DNA from: Bartonella sp. 220B
GTDB taxonomy: Bacteria; Pseudomonadota; Alphaproteobacteria; Rhizobiales; Rhizobiaceae
Direction of reading: 5' to 3'
Length of the DNA stretch: 64,000 nucleotides
NCBI RefSeq assembly: GCF_026930205.1
Contig: NZ_JANHOI010000008.1
Span: forward strand, 1-64,000
In this document: in pieces, positions 18,727 to 27,563 of the stretch
Numbering within the stretch: the first letter of the stretch is position 1
How the letters are laid out: each line of letters starts with the position of its first letter
The notes under the pieces: model-generated
The model's input: only the letters and a program-made list of their open reading frames with translations
Database searches by the model: none
Told to the model about the DNA's origin: nothing
Position numbers and translations under genes: made by a program

Positions 18727-19203
18727 ATGATCACTAACGCATCAACCATTCTTTGCCTTGATCTAGGTACCAAAACGGGCTGGGCAATACGTGGTGCTGA
18801 TGGTCACATCTTTAGTGGTACGGTCAATTTTCAATCACGCCGTTTTGAAGGCGGAGGTATGCGTTATTTGCGCTTTAAGCAATGGCTTACAGAAATGAAA
18901 GCAACAGCTGGTGATATTGATGCCGTGTATTTTGAGGAGGTGCGTCGTCATGTTGGTACTGATGCGGCACATGTTTACGGTGGTTTTCTAGGTCATTTAA
19001 CAGCTTGGTGTGAACATCATGAAATACCTTATGAAGGCATCCCTGTTGGCACAATTAAGAAGGCAACGACAGGAAAAGGCAATGCCTCAAAAGAAGAGAT
19101 AATACAGGCGATATGTGCAAAGGGACACGAGCCTAAAGATGATAACGAAGCAGATGCTTTAGCAATTTTATATTTAATGAAAGAAGGGGGTATATATGTC
19201 TAG
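18727..19203 (+). CDS. RuvC-like Holliday junction resolvase (phage)
   Basis: 158 residues with the RNase H-like fold of RuvC. The first acidic residue is Asp12 in LCLDLGTKTGW, a Glu is in VYFEEVRRH, and the C-terminal pair is in DDNEADALAILYL. It would cut branched DNA made by recombination or replication before packaging. Strong ribosome site AAGGGGGG ahead of ATG 18727. The stop overlaps the start of the replication gene by 8 bp, so the two are co-translated. Confidence 0.85.
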   Translation: MITNASTILCLDLGTKTGWAIRGADGHIFSGTVNFQSRRFEGGGMRYLRFKQWLTEMKATAGDIDAVYFEEVRRHVGTDAAHVYGGFLGHLTAWCEHHEIPYEGIPVGTIKKATTGKGNASKEEIIQAICAKGHEPKDDNEADALAILYLMKEGGIYV

Positions 19204-20266
19204 TAAAATACCTTGGACAAGGCTTTTTGCCGATAAATGGATTCTTGATCTCACTTGTTTGTCTTCTATTGAAGGCAATATATACATGAGGTTACGGTTG
19301 CAAATGCTTCACACGGGTGAACCTCTCTTAAATAGCATTAAGGTTTGGGCTAATTATACTGGCTATTCAGTGAAAGCATTTGTAAAAGCATTAGACGTTT
19401 TACAGAGCACTGGTCATATTATTCGTTTAGAAGATGGTCGTTTATGGAATCTAGATGTTGAAGCAGAATTAAATGATAGCGTGGGAAAATCGGAAGCTGC
19501 ATCAAAAGCTGTTAGTGCTAGATGGAAAAAATCTAAAGAAAAAGATGTAAAGTGTAATACGGAATCTATACAAACTAAATACGGAAGTAATACGGATTCT
19601 ATACGAACTGAATACGAAAGCGATACGCAATCGATACCATATAACAATAACATTAACAGTTATAATAAAAAAACTAACACTATCGTGTTAGCAAAAAAAG
19701 AAATTGATTTTGAAGATTTAGAAACAAACGAACAGGTTGACAAGCCACCAGAGGTTGCTGCTGTTGAGAACCTTGAAGATCAAATCGCAACGGTATCAGA
19801 AAACCAACCTCCCATTCACGAGCAAGAGAACGTTTCCAAAAAAGCTAAGCGGTCTAGAAGTAATCGGGGTTGTCGATTGCCTGATGATTTTGAACCTGAT
19901 TACGATTTTGCAATTGCAGAGGGTTTGCCTCCAGAACGCGTGAAAGTCGAGATGGCGAAATTTCGAGATTATTGGAAAGCCAAGACAGGCAAGGATGCAA
20001 CCAAGATCGATTGGCAAGCAACATGGCGTAATTGGATTAGAAATTCAAAAGATCATAAAATTAATCAAATAGGTGGTAATTATGGAAATCACTCTCAAAG
20101 GCAAAAAAGCGTTGGTGAACGCATCGCAGACAGCATCCTTGATATCGGAAATCGAGGTTACTTTGAAGCACATTCACGAGATGATAGCCCCGGGATTTCC
20201 TTTGGTTTTGAAGGATGGCAGTCAGTTAACGAAACAGCAGGAAGCGATTGCCTTAGATGCTTGTGA
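19196..20266 (+). CDS. Phage replication protein, DUF1376/DnaD-like
   Basis: 356 residues. The N-terminal ~100 (IPWTRLFADKWILDLTCLSS ... GYSVKAFVKALDVL) is the winged-helix-like domain of phage replisome organisers. A low-complexity linker with repeated SI-TEYES/NTDSI units follows. The DnaD-like end (LPDDFEPDYDFAIAEGLPPE ... WQATWRNWIRNS) is typical of proteins that load helicase at a phage origin. The last ~60 codons overlap the next gene in another frame for 185 bp, unusually long. The tail beyond WRNWIRNS may be a late frame extension rather than functional sequence. Confidence 0.75.
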   Translation: MSSKIPWTRLFADKWILDLTCLSSIEGNIYMRLRLQMLHTGEPLLNSIKVWANYTGYSVKAFVKALDVLQSTGHIIRLEDGRLWNLDVEAELNDSVGKSEAASKAVSARWKKSKEKDVKCNTESIQTKYGSNTDSIRTEYESDTQSIPYNNNINSYNKKTNTIVLAKKEIDFEDLETNEQVDKPPEVAAVENLEDQIATVSENQPPIHEQENVSKKAKRSRSNRGCRLPDDFEPDYDFAIAEGLPPERVKVEMAKFRDYWKAKTGKDATKIDWQATWRNWIRNSKDHKINQIGGNYGNHSQRQKSVGERIADSILDIGNRGYFEAHSRDDSPGISFGFEGWQSVNETAGSDCLRCL

Positions 20267-20675
20267 CCAACTTCACGAGTTGTTTTCAGTGAAAGCGAGC
20301 AAAGAGGACATAGCCAAGGCAATTCGGATGCTTTCATGTGGTTTGAAAATATCGCAACAGGCAGATCATGAGGGGATGGCACTTACCTATGGAATGGTTT
20401 TGGAAAGTGTTTCAGCGTGGTCACTGATGACAACGGTAAAACGGATTTTGTGTGATGAGGTAGAAGGCTTATCAGATACGTTTTTCCCAAGCACCGGTGA
20501 GTTAGTGAGATTATGCCGTGATTTGGAAAGCGATCTTTTGACGAAAGCAAATCTTGTACGCAAGGCTGTTTTGAATACTCGTGAAAAAGCAGAGAAAGAG
20601 AAGGCAGAGAAAGAGCAATTTAGACCTTTAACGTTCACTGAACAGCAAAAGATAGCAAATGAGATGTCGATTTGA
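20082..20675 (+). CDS. Phage protein of unknown function in replication operon
   Basis: 197 residues, predicted largely helical, ending in a charged run (EKAEKEKAEKEQ). No family recognised. The position after the replication gene would fit a helicase loader or a replication-linked factor, but no ATPase motif is visible. ATG 20082 has AGGTGG five bases ahead. Its first 185 bp overlap the end of the preceding gene in a different frame. Confidence 0.6.
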   Translation: MEITLKGKKALVNASQTASLISEIEVTLKHIHEMIAPGFPLVLKDGSQLTKQQEAIALDACDQLHELFSVKASKEDIAKAIRMLSCGLKISQQADHEGMALTYGMVLESVSAWSLMTTVKRILCDEVEGLSDTFFPSTGELVRLCRDLESDLLTKANLVRKAVLNTREKAEKEKAEKEQFRPLTFTEQQKIANEMSI

Positions 20676-20823
20676 GATTGGATATGCGTTTAAATCGATA
20701 AAAAGGCGCCGTACAGAGCGATTAAGTAATTTTTTGATGTAAAACCATATACGGAATATAAAACGCACTGTGCGGTTAAATTTGAGGCAAATAGACCAGT
20801 TGGTAAAATTATGGACTAAAAAC

Positions 20824-21150
20824 ATGAGAATATTAAAAGACCTGTTCTTAAAAAACCGTAAACAGCCAAGGCAAAAGAAGTTTGTTGCAACGGCTGTTGG
20901 GTATGTTCCATGGGGCGATGGAGCAGCTGAGTATTTTTACAATCTCTACGAATATGAAGACGGCACAAGAGAGTGTGAAAAATTTGATGGTGGTCAATAT
21001 TACAAAACACCTAAAAATGCGGATTTTAGTACCAAAGCGCAAGTGAAAGCATGGGTTTATGGAGGCAATGTTCCTAAAAGCGTTCTGAATATCGAACCTC
21101 TCATAGATGAGATCAACAAAAGTATCAAACAATTAACAGAAGCTGCTTGA
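20824..21150 (+). CDS. Small phage protein of unknown function
   Basis: 108 residues, basic N-terminus (LFLKNRKQPRQKKFV) then a compact aromatic-rich section (GAAEYFYNLYEYEDGTRECE). No domain recognised. Start uncertain: ATG 20824 is chosen, GTG 20770 also fits and neither has a convincing ribosome site. Confidence 0.45.
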   Translation: MRILKDLFLKNRKQPRQKKFVATAVGYVPWGDGAAEYFYNLYEYEDGTRECEKFDGGQYYKTPKNADFSTKAQVKAWVYGGNVPKSVLNIEPLIDEINKSIKQLTEAA

Positions 21151-21193
21151 TTTTAAAGGACATGATCTCTAAGTGGTAAGCTGGGTTTAAGTT

Positions 21194-21490
21194 CTAAAGA
21201 TGCCCTGCTTGCTCTAAAGGTGAAATATGAGGGATTGGGTTGTTATGCCGAGCTTGCCAAAGATCATGCTTTTGTTGCAATTTCAGCCAAAATTCCGCAT
21301 CATTTAACCCCGCTTTTTCTAAGCGTAAAGCTAGATTGATACTAATTGCTGCATGACAGTTTAAGACGCGTGATAAAGTTAAACGCGCAACACCGAGGCG
21401 ATTTGCCGCTTCCGTTACTGTTAATCCTAACTCATCAAGCAATTCTTCTTTCAAAATACCACCAGGGTGTGGAGGATTGTACATCATCAT
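21194..21490 (-). CDS. higA: HigA-family antitoxin
   Basis: 98 residues; XRE helix-turn-helix antitoxin of the HigA/VapI type (PPHPGGILKEELLDELGLTV ... ANRLGVARLTLSRVLNCHAA; C-terminal AEFWLKLQQKHDLWQA). It binds the HigB toxin and represses its own operon. It lies 13 bp downstream of higB, the reversed toxin-first order normal for this family. Confidence 0.88.
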   Translation of the reverse strand: MMMYNPPHPGGILKEELLDELGLTVTEAANRLGVARLTLSRVLNCHAAISINLALRLEKAGLNDAEFWLKLQQKHDLWQARHNNPIPHISPLEQAGHL

Positions 21491-21503
21491 AATACCTCAA
21501 AAA

Positions 21504-21767
21504 TCAATGATAGTCTTGATAATCAACCAGTTCAACATCTGTACCAATGAAACGAAAGGTAACTCGCCAATTGGCATTGACACGCATTGACCAATAACCT
21601 TTTAAATCGCCTGTAAGCTCATGGAGACGATACGATCTAAGGGTTATTTGCTCAGGAGAAGATATCGTATCTAAAATTACCAAAATATTTGCTAATTTTT
21701 TAGCATGTGCGGGCTGTATACCTTTGCAAACTCCTCTTTCGAAGAATAATTTCAACCGTTCTATCAA
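21504..21767 (-). CDS. higB: HigB-family toxin (RelE/ParE-like mRNA interferase)
   Basis: 87 residues. KGIQPAHAKKLANILVILD, RLHELTGDLKGYWSMRVNAN and WRVTFRF are the signature of HigB killers, which cut mRNA on the ribosome. Only TTG 21767 is available as start and the IS607-type tnpB ends 16 bp upstream. The first residues (MIERLKLFFERG) lack the usual MI-x-SF-x-x-K-G-L opening, so the insertion may have replaced the original 5' end and promoter. Confidence 0.8.
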   Translation of the reverse strand: MIERLKLFFERGVCKGIQPAHAKKLANILVILDTISSPEQITLRSYRLHELTGDLKGYWSMRVNANWRVTFRFIGTDVELVDYQDYH

Positions 21768-21783
21768 ACTTATGTAAATATGA

Positions 21784-22980
21784 TCATTTCTGATTAAATA
21801 TACTGTTGATTTTCTGCTTCTTCGAGGCTGGTTTCACCAAAGTCACAGGACATTGGCCAGAGCCTTCCTCTCCACAGGCTGACACGGTGGAACTCACCGC
21901 CAAGTTTTTTAAATTAATCGCGGCATTAATGTCTCGATCATGGTATGTACCACAATGAGAACATCTCCACTCACGTATGTTAAGAGGCAATTGTTCAATC
22001 TTACATCCGCAATGATGGCAGATCTTACTGCTCGCATACCAACGATCTGCAATAACAATCTGTCGACCATAACGTGCCGCCTTATATTCCAATTGACGGC
22101 GAAACTCGAAAAAACTTTGATCGGCAAGGGCACGCGATAAATGCTGATTTTTCAGCAAGCCTTTTACATGAAGATCTTCGAGACAAAATGTACCAAAACG
22201 CTGAATTAAATCTGTTGTAACCTTATGCAAATTATCCGTTCTTATATTGCTTATCCGCGCATGAAGCTTAGCGAGTTTTTGTTTCTCCTTATAGCGGTTG
22301 CTCGAGCCTTTTTGCTTACGACTTAGCCTTCGTGAGAAGCGCCGTAAACGATTTAGCAAAGCCTTATAAGGTTTAACGCCTCCTATGGTTTCTCCTGTCG
22401 AAAGCGTTGCAAGTGCATTGATGCCCAAATCAAGACCAACAATAGCTTGGTTCTCGCTCAGTGGCTTTTGATGATCTGTTTCAATGCTAAGACTTACAAA
22501 CCACCGATCCGCTTTACGGCTAATGGTTGCTGACAAGATCTTTCCTTGAAATCGCAATTGTTCTCGCAAACGAACCCAACCAAGTTTGGGAATTCTTATC
22601 TTGAAACCTTGCAACTGTATTTGATCATTGGTCAAAGTAAAACGATCGTGCACTCCTTTCTTTCTAAAAGTGGGATATCGGCTTCTCCCTGAAAAGAAAT
22701 TCTGAAAAGCCACACCCAATTGAATAATTGCCATTTGTGGAGCATTTTTAGTAACTTCCATCATCCATGGAAATTGTTCTCGTTTTAGAGAATTGAATTG
22801 TCTACGTAGTGCATAGTCATTAGGCTTTGGTAAATTATTATCTTTCTTCCATGCTTCATATTGCTGCTGCCATTCCTTCAGTGCCCAATTATAAGCAAAG
22901 CGCGCGCAACCACTGGCTCGAGCCATGTAGCTTCGTTGTTTATTGTTTAAGTCTAGAGCTATTTTGTGAGCAACAATCAT
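21784..22980 (-). CDS. tnpB: TnpB, RNA-guided nuclease of an IS607-type element
   Basis: 398 residues. RuvC-like catalytic residues are all present: Asp184 (VGLDLGINAL), Glu268 (FCLEDLHVKG) and Asp350 (HDRDINAAINL). The zinc ribbon is CHHC (321-324) with CSHC (340-343). TnpB of IS200/605 and IS607 elements is an omega-RNA-guided DNA nuclease that preserves the element. Its ATG overlaps the tnpA stop in ATGA. The omega RNA would cover the 3' end and the downstream edge, but only 16 bp separate the stop from higB, so the guide would read into or near the toxin gene. All catalytic residues are intact, so it is probably active. Confidence 0.92.
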   Translation of the reverse strand: MIVAHKIALDLNNKQRSYMARASGCARFAYNWALKEWQQQYEAWKKDNNLPKPNDYALRRQFNSLKREQFPWMMEVTKNAPQMAIIQLGVAFQNFFSGRSRYPTFRKKGVHDRFTLTNDQIQLQGFKIRIPKLGWVRLREQLRFQGKILSATISRKADRWFVSLSIETDHQKPLSENQAIVGLDLGINALATLSTGETIGGVKPYKALLNRLRRFSRRLSRKQKGSSNRYKEKQKLAKLHARISNIRTDNLHKVTTDLIQRFGTFCLEDLHVKGLLKNQHLSRALADQSFFEFRRQLEYKAARYGRQIVIADRWYASSKICHHCGCKIEQLPLNIREWRCSHCGTYHDRDINAAINLKNLAVSSTVSACGEEGSGQCPVTLVKPASKKQKINSIFNQK

Positions 22981-23600
22981 TGCGACGCCTCTACAGCTTG
23001 ACGGACATTCTCTAATAACCTTTGATTTTTTCTCGAACGACTTCCATAAAGACGAGCACTAAAGACAGTAATAATTTCTAAAACATCTTTGGCTAAATCC
23101 TCTTCAAAACTGCTTTCTTCCCCCTGATTAAGAATGATAACCTCAACTTGCTTGGCTTCACAAATGGCAAAGACCAATTCCGCACCAAAGCGCAATAAAC
23201 GATCTTTATGCGTAATCACCAAACGACCTATCTCATTTTCAATGAGAGCATCCAATAAATGTTTAAGACCCTTTTTACGATAATTCATCCCTGACCCTAA
23301 ATCAGAGATGAGTTCATAAGTCCAACCTTGGCTTGCGCAATAAAGCTCAAGAACCTGTTTTTGTCGTTCTAAATCGTCTTTTTGATCATGGCTCGATACA
23401 CGCGCATAGGCAATGGTTGTTCTTTGTGATAGTTCTCTCGAATGAAAAAGCTCAGGTCTAAGCCTAGATAGGTCATAACGGCGGTGACCTCCTGCCGTAT
23501 ACTCAGAAATAATTTTGCCTTCACCTTCCCAACGGCGTAGAGTGCTAATCGAAACACCCAAAACTTGAGCGGCCTTACCTATCCCAACAAATCTATCCAT
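22977..23600 (-). CDS. tnpA: Serine recombinase TnpA of an IS607-type element
   Basis: 207 residues. A MerR-like helix-turn-helix (KAAQVLGVSISTLRRWEGEG) precedes the small-serine-recombinase domain with the nucleophile Ser in AYARVSSHDQKDDLERQ and a C-terminal helix. IS607 TnpA differs from normal resolvases by carrying its DNA-binding domain first, as here. It moves the element through a circular intermediate. Expected element ends are near 21.78 kb and 23.6-23.7 kb; I could not fix them. Confidence 0.9.
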   Translation of the reverse strand: MDRFVGIGKAAQVLGVSISTLRRWEGEGKIISEYTAGGHRRYDLSRLRPELFHSRELSQRTTIAYARVSSHDQKDDLERQKQVLELYCASQGWTYELISDLGSGMNYRKKGLKHLLDALIENEIGRLVITHKDRLLRFGAELVFAICEAKQVEVIILNQGEESSFEEDLAKDVLEIITVFSARLYGSRSRKNQRLLENVRQAVEASQ

Positions 23601-23770
23601 AATGTATATTATTACACAGATATAAATAGATTACAAGCAAACTGTTAAAGCCCTTTATGCTTAAAGCTAACAATTGCCATATATTTCCCTTTTGATACTT
23701 GATACTATACACCATGCACTTGTGTCAAGAGTACTCTAAAACCTTATCCTTTAGGGTGAGAGAAGGATAT

Positions 23771-24199
23771 TTAAGCCGCGTCTTTAATTGTAATAACGAC
23801 TTGCTTGCCAAGAACACTCAGTGCTTGCTCTAATGTTTGAAGCTTAGTTGGATAGTTTGGATCAAGAATGCGTCGTGCTTCTGTTTCTTTTTTACCCAAA
23901 CGATTAGCCAATTCTGTTTTTGTGATATTCGCTTCATTAAAAGCTTCTACCACTGCTAGCTTAAGAGCATTCCACGCATCTACCGTAACCTCTACAAGGT
24001 CTTTATACTGTTGTGGCATTGGTAAAGGCAAACCACGCATAGGATAGCTCCGTAATGCTAACCCTAAAGCTTCAACAGCATTCTCTAATGCCTCAGTTCT
24101 ATTTTCTCCAGCTGTTATTGCTTCTGGTACATCTGGAAAAGTTACAATAAAACCACCATCTGGATCAGATTCCAGTTTTGCTTGATAAGTATATTCCAT
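23771..24199 (-). CDS. hicB: HicB-family antitoxin with XRE domain
   Basis: 142 residues. The N-terminal HicB fold (YQAKLESDPDGGFIVTFPDV ... ALENAVEALGLALRSYPMRG) and a C-terminal helix-turn-helix (ITKTELANRLGKKETEARRI) are both clear. It neutralises HicA and represses the pair. GAGGAG precedes ATG 24199. Downstream of hicA on the same strand. Confidence 0.88.
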   Translation of the reverse strand: MEYTYQAKLESDPDGGFIVTFPDVPEAITAGENRTEALENAVEALGLALRSYPMRGLPLPMPQQYKDLVEVTVDAWNALKLAVVEAFNEANITKTELANRLGKKETEARRILDPNYPTKLQTLEQALSVLGKQVVITIKDAA

Positions 24200-24266
24200 G
24201 TTTAGGTCTCCTCGCCATGATCGAAATATTTTTGAAACGAAAAATTAAAGCCGTTGAGAGAGTAGC

Positions 24267-24458
24267 TCATGCCCCCAACTGCTTTTTTATTATTTTCACG
24301 TAAAGTGGTGTTAATTCACCAGATTTTATAACGGTTGTCTTGTCTCCAAAAGTTACCAAATAATGTGAACCTTTGCCTGCATCAGGAGCTTCACTGTAAT
24401 GAATACCTCTTTTTCTGGCTTCTTTACGTAATTCTCTAAGCAGTGCTTCTCGTTTCAT
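24267..24458 (-). CDS. hicA: HicA-family toxin
   Basis: 63 residues with the dsRBD-like HicA fold and the catalytic His in GKGSHYLVTFGDKTTV. Translation-independent mRNA interferase. Length is typical. The toxin precedes the antitoxin by 67 bp. Confidence 0.85.
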   Translation of the reverse strand: MKREALLRELRKEARKRGIHYSEAPDAGKGSHYLVTFGDKTTVIKSGELTPLYVKIIKKQLGA

Positions 24459-24695
24459 TTAGCCTCCCCTTAATTTTATAAAATCAATATCGTACAAAAA
24501 AGTTCGATTGTCAATAATAAATCAAGAAAAAAGCCTTGCCTTTTTATGGCATAGATATTTGGTGAATTTATCAAATAAAATTATAATGTAATACATTAAA
24601 TATGTGTTATTAATTTACTGAATTATTTGATAAAATATGCAAATTATGCTAAGATTTAGCATGTATAAATTGCAAATCAAACGGAACTTACAAGC

Positions 24696-25148
24696 ATGCT
24701 AAACAAAGTGACATTAATCGGGCATTTGGGTGCTAATCCCGAAAGCAAAACCATGACTTCTGGAGCAGAAATAGTCAATTTTCGTATAGCTACTTCTGAA
24801 AGCTATACTGATAAAAAGACCAATCAAAAAATAGAAAAAACAGAATGGCATTCCGTTGTAGTTTTCAATCCACATTTAGCAAAAATTGCTCTTCAATATT
24901 TGAATAAAGGTTCAAAGGTTTATGTAGAAGGAAAATTACAGACACGCAAATGGCAAGATAAAAACGGTCATGATCGTTACTCAACAGAGATTGTCTTACC
25001 ACAATTCAAAGGCGAACTGTATTTGCTTGATGCAAAGAAAAATCAACTTGCCTCCCCTACCCCTTCATCTGTCACTTCCCAAAGTTATGCCGCCGCTTCA
25101 GGAGCTGCTGATTTTAGTACATCTCTTAATGATAGCGTGCCATTTTGA
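24696..25148 (+). CDS. ssb: Single-stranded DNA-binding protein
   Basis: 150 residues. OB fold from residue 1 (NKVTLIGHLGANPESKTM ... TEWHSVVVFNPHLAKIALQY, VYVEGKLQTRKWQDKNG), a flexible Ser/Ala-rich linker and the acidic tip DSVPF that recruits partner proteins. It is shorter than chromosomal SSB and has a divergent tip (VPF instead of IPF), as expected for a phage copy. The next gene starts in the overlap with its stop codon. Confidence 0.93.
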   Translation: MLNKVTLIGHLGANPESKTMTSGAEIVNFRIATSESYTDKKTNQKIEKTEWHSVVVFNPHLAKIALQYLNKGSKVYVEGKLQTRKWQDKNGHDRYSTEIVLPQFKGELYLLDAKKNQLASPTPSSVTSQSYAAASGAADFSTSLNDSVPF

Positions 25149-25696
25149 TTGAAAAAAATATGACAAAGAGAAAAAAACGTGCAAAACGTGGGCGCCCACG
25201 AATTCAGGGATGTGTAAGAGAACCGAATGGACGCATCTCAAGAGCCAAAACACCGCGTGAACCTGTTGATCAATTGGCAATAGAAATACGTGCTAAACGC
25301 TTCTGTTTAACCATACAAGACGCCAAAAATCCGCTTGCTGGTACCTATATCGGGCGGCTTTATTTGCAAGGTCAACTTACTCAAGATCAGTATGAGGCTG
25401 CACAAAAATATCTTGAAGTAAAAAATGATTATCTCTGTGCAAAGGCATTGCCTAATGCGGTTTATAATGAAATGCCATCCTCTTCTGATGATAGAGCAAG
25501 AGAGAAATGGGTTGAATTTGCAACCAAACAGTTTTTAAGCATGCAAGAAGTGATAAGAAAAACACAGGCTTTAAATCGACAGTTTAATCTTTACGCTGCA
25601 TTACAATATCTTGTTATAGAAGATCAAATGCTACCGCATCTTGTTAATTCACTCTGTATTGTACTTGATGCGCTTCACAAATATTGTAACCACTAA
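25145..25696 (+). CDS. Phage protein of unknown function after ssb
   Basis: 183 residues. A basic N-terminus (KRKKRAKRGRPRIQG, AT-hook-like GRPR) is followed by helical sequence. TTG 25145 overlaps the ssb stop; ATG 25160 is the alternative start. The position directly behind ssb suggests a DNA-related or terminase-regulating role, but no family is assigned. Confidence 0.6.
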   Translation: MIEKNMTKRKKRAKRGRPRIQGCVREPNGRISRAKTPREPVDQLAIEIRAKRFCLTIQDAKNPLAGTYIGRLYLQGQLTQDQYEAAQKYLEVKNDYLCAKALPNAVYNEMPSSSDDRAREKWVEFATKQFLSMQEVIRKTQALNRQFNLYAALQYLVIEDQMLPHLVNSLCIVLDALHKYCNH

Positions 25697-25764
25697 ACAA
25701 AGAATTGACATCAAATGAGAAATCATTAAAATGTGTATATATTTACACATTATGAGTTTAGGTA

Positions 25765-25965
25765 ATGGAACAAGATAGCCGAAAAATCATTGCAAAATTA
25801 AAGCGTGATGGCTTTGAACTTGTGAAAGTGAGAGGTTCTCATCATAAATTAAAAAAAGATGATAAAGTTGTTATTGTCCCACATCCTAAAAAAAATCTTC
25901 CTATTGGTACAGCACGTTCTATTGCGCAACAAGCAGGCTGGTTAAAAAAAGGAGAAGAAGAATGA
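25765..25965 (+). CDS. hicA: HicA-family toxin, second pair
   Basis: 66 residues, closer to classical HicA than the copy at 24267: KIIAKLKRDGFELVKVRGSH with catalytic His, then HHKLKKDDKVVIVPHPKKNL and IPIGTARSIAQQAG-like end. Start ATG 25765. The hicB start overlaps its stop in ATGA, indicating translational coupling. Confidence 0.88.
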   Translation: MEQDSRKIIAKLKRDGFELVKVRGSHHKLKKDDKVVIVPHPKKNLPIGTARSIAQQAGWLKKGEEE

Positions 25966-26357
25966 AAAGATTTTTTGCTCTTGTTCATAAAGATGAAGAT
26001 TCTGCTTTTGGTGTTCAGTTTCCTGATTTTGAAGGACTTTTTTCTGCTGCAGATGAAGAAAAAAATCTCATCACAAATGCAACTGAAGCTCTTCAACTTT
26101 ATTGTGAAGATATGGATACAGTGCCTATGCCCTTAAAATTTGAAGAAGTCATACAACGGCAATCTGTCAAAACAGCTTTGGCCGAAGGAGCTTTTTTAAT
26201 ACAAGTCCCCTTTATTGAAAATGATGCTGAAGTGGTCCGCACAAATATATCTATTGAACGAGGGCTTTTACGTGCCATTGATGATTGTGCACAAGAAAGA
26301 GGCTTAACAAGATCTGCTTTTTTAGCAACAGCAGCACGTCACGAGCTTAATATTTAG
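25962..26357 (+). CDS. hicB: HicB-family antitoxin, second pair
   Basis: 131 residues. HicB N-terminal half (HKDEDSAFGVQFPDFEGLFS) followed by a ribbon-helix-helix type end (VRTNISIERGLLRAIDDCAQ ERGLTRSAFL), so it belongs to the RHH subclass whereas the other HicB here is of the XRE subclass. Last gene of the early region. Confidence 0.88.
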   Translation: MKRFFALVHKDEDSAFGVQFPDFEGLFSAADEEKNLITNATEALQLYCEDMDTVPMPLKFEEVIQRQSVKTALAEGAFLIQVPFIENDAEVVRTNISIERGLLRAIDDCAQERGLTRSAFLATAARHELNI

Positions 26358-26436
26358 AGTTTCTTGCTTTTTTGTTTCTAAAAACACTAGATTTTGATCA
26401 AAAAAATAAAAAAATACTAGATTATGATTTTTTCTG

Positions 26437-26464
26437 TTGACATCGTGTAAAAAATCGTATTTTA
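26437..26464 (+). promoter_or_regulatory. Candidate promoter ahead of the virion genes
   Basis: TTGACA at 26437-26442 followed by AT-rich sequence with TATTTT about 15-16 bases further. The 297-bp interval 26358-26654 has no gene. It also holds a near-direct repeat ACTAGATTTTGAT / ACTAGATTATGAT just upstream of the -35. The spacing is short of ideal, so this is tentative. Confidence 0.4.
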
Positions 26465-26654
26465 TGACACTGCTGTACTAGTCGTGTTGCGTCTAAAATT
26501 CAAAAATACCCCCTGAAAATTCAGTAAAATGTGGACTTGAAACGTGGCTAAAAAGCCCTGTTTTCTTGCAAATTTTGGCTAATCCATTTTTCAAATAACA
26601 AAAATCAATATTTGACTCATTATGTCATTAAATAATTCCCCAAAAGGAGCTATG

Positions 26655-26975
26655 ATGAAAGCTGTCATCACTAAGCCAATGTGTGTCGTTGGCGACAATA
26701 AAAGCACCGTTCGTTTTGAACCTTCAACACAAAATACCCCATTTGTTGAAATTTCCAATCAGGTCTATGCACGTCTCAAACGTGCCAATGCTGCAAAACC
26801 TTTTATTGAAGTCAAGACAAAAGCAAAGCCTGCTAAAATAGTTGAAAAGGTTGAGAAAGCAGAAAAAGAAATTGTACAAACATCAACTGAACCAGTGGTA
26901 GAGGAAATCATACCAGAACAGCCAAAAGCATCTAAAGCTTCCAAGTCATCAACACCTACTCCCAAAAAAGCTTAG
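26655..26975 (+). CDS. Small phage protein, possible head/tail accessory
   Basis: 106 residues. The N-terminal half (MKAVITKPMCVVGDNKSTVR ... FVEISNQVYARLKRANAA) looks folded; the C-terminal half is a Lys/Glu/Ser-rich tail. No family assigned. ATG 26655 is preferred over 26652 and 26622 because AAGGAG stands five bases before it. It precedes a minor-tail-Z-like gene by three bases. Confidence 0.5.
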   Translation: MKAVITKPMCVVGDNKSTVRFEPSTQNTPFVEISNQVYARLKRANAAKPFIEVKTKAKPAKIVEKVEKAEKEIVQTSTEPVVEEIIPEQPKASKASKSSTPTPKKA

Positions 26976-26978
26976 AAG

Positions 26979-27563
26979 TTGAAATTAATCATCCGCCAAA
27001 AATGGTATCTTCAACAGGTGAAGGATACCTTTACAAGTCTTCAAGCACCACGCCTTAATTGGGCTTTGCGGAATGCTCTAAACACCACAGCAAAACAAGT
27101 GGAACGCTTTGCAGAAAAACAAATTGCCGATGTTACATCAGCCAAATCAAAGCGTATCAAGCGAGGCGTTTATATTAAAGAAAAGGCTACAGCACGGCTT
27201 CTCGAGACAGATATCATTGGCTCTGGAACACCGATACCTCTTAAATTTTTTCAAGCAAGAGAAACAAAACGCGGTGTAACTTACAAAATGTTTGGAAAGA
27301 AAGAAATCTTACCTCATGCTTTTATCAAAGGTGGGAGTTTTCCAAAGCGTGTTGAATTAAAAAAGCTGAATGGTAATGTCTTTCAAAGAGCCGATGGTGA
27401 TCAATTCCCCATTGCAAAACAAGAAGGGCCCTCAATTGCTGGGGTAATGTCCAAGCCAGAAATTGCAAATACTATTACACAATATGCCAATGAGAGATTA
27501 ATTGCCAATATACAGAGACAACTTGATCGTCAAGAATATGCCGCTAACAAGAAAGCTAAATAA
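26979..27563 (+). CDS. Minor tail protein Z-like phage protein
   Basis: 194 residues, basic and helical (LNWALRNALNTTAKQVERFA ... IADVTSAKSKRIKRGVYIKE), resembling the GPZ/HK97-gp10-type proteins that sit at the head-tail joint or tail completion step. It starts with TTG 26979 immediately behind the previous gene. It stands apart from the other tail genes, which begin near 41 kb, with an RNA/antirepressor cassette and the head genes between. Confidence 0.6.
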   Translation: MKLIIRQKWYLQQVKDTFTSLQAPRLNWALRNALNTTAKQVERFAEKQIADVTSAKSKRIKRGVYIKEKATARLLETDIIGSGTPIPLKFFQARETKRGVTYKMFGKKEILPHAFIKGGSFPKRVELKKLNGNVFQRADGDQFPIAKQEGPSIAGVMSKPEIANTITQYANERLIANIQRQLDRQEYAANKKAK

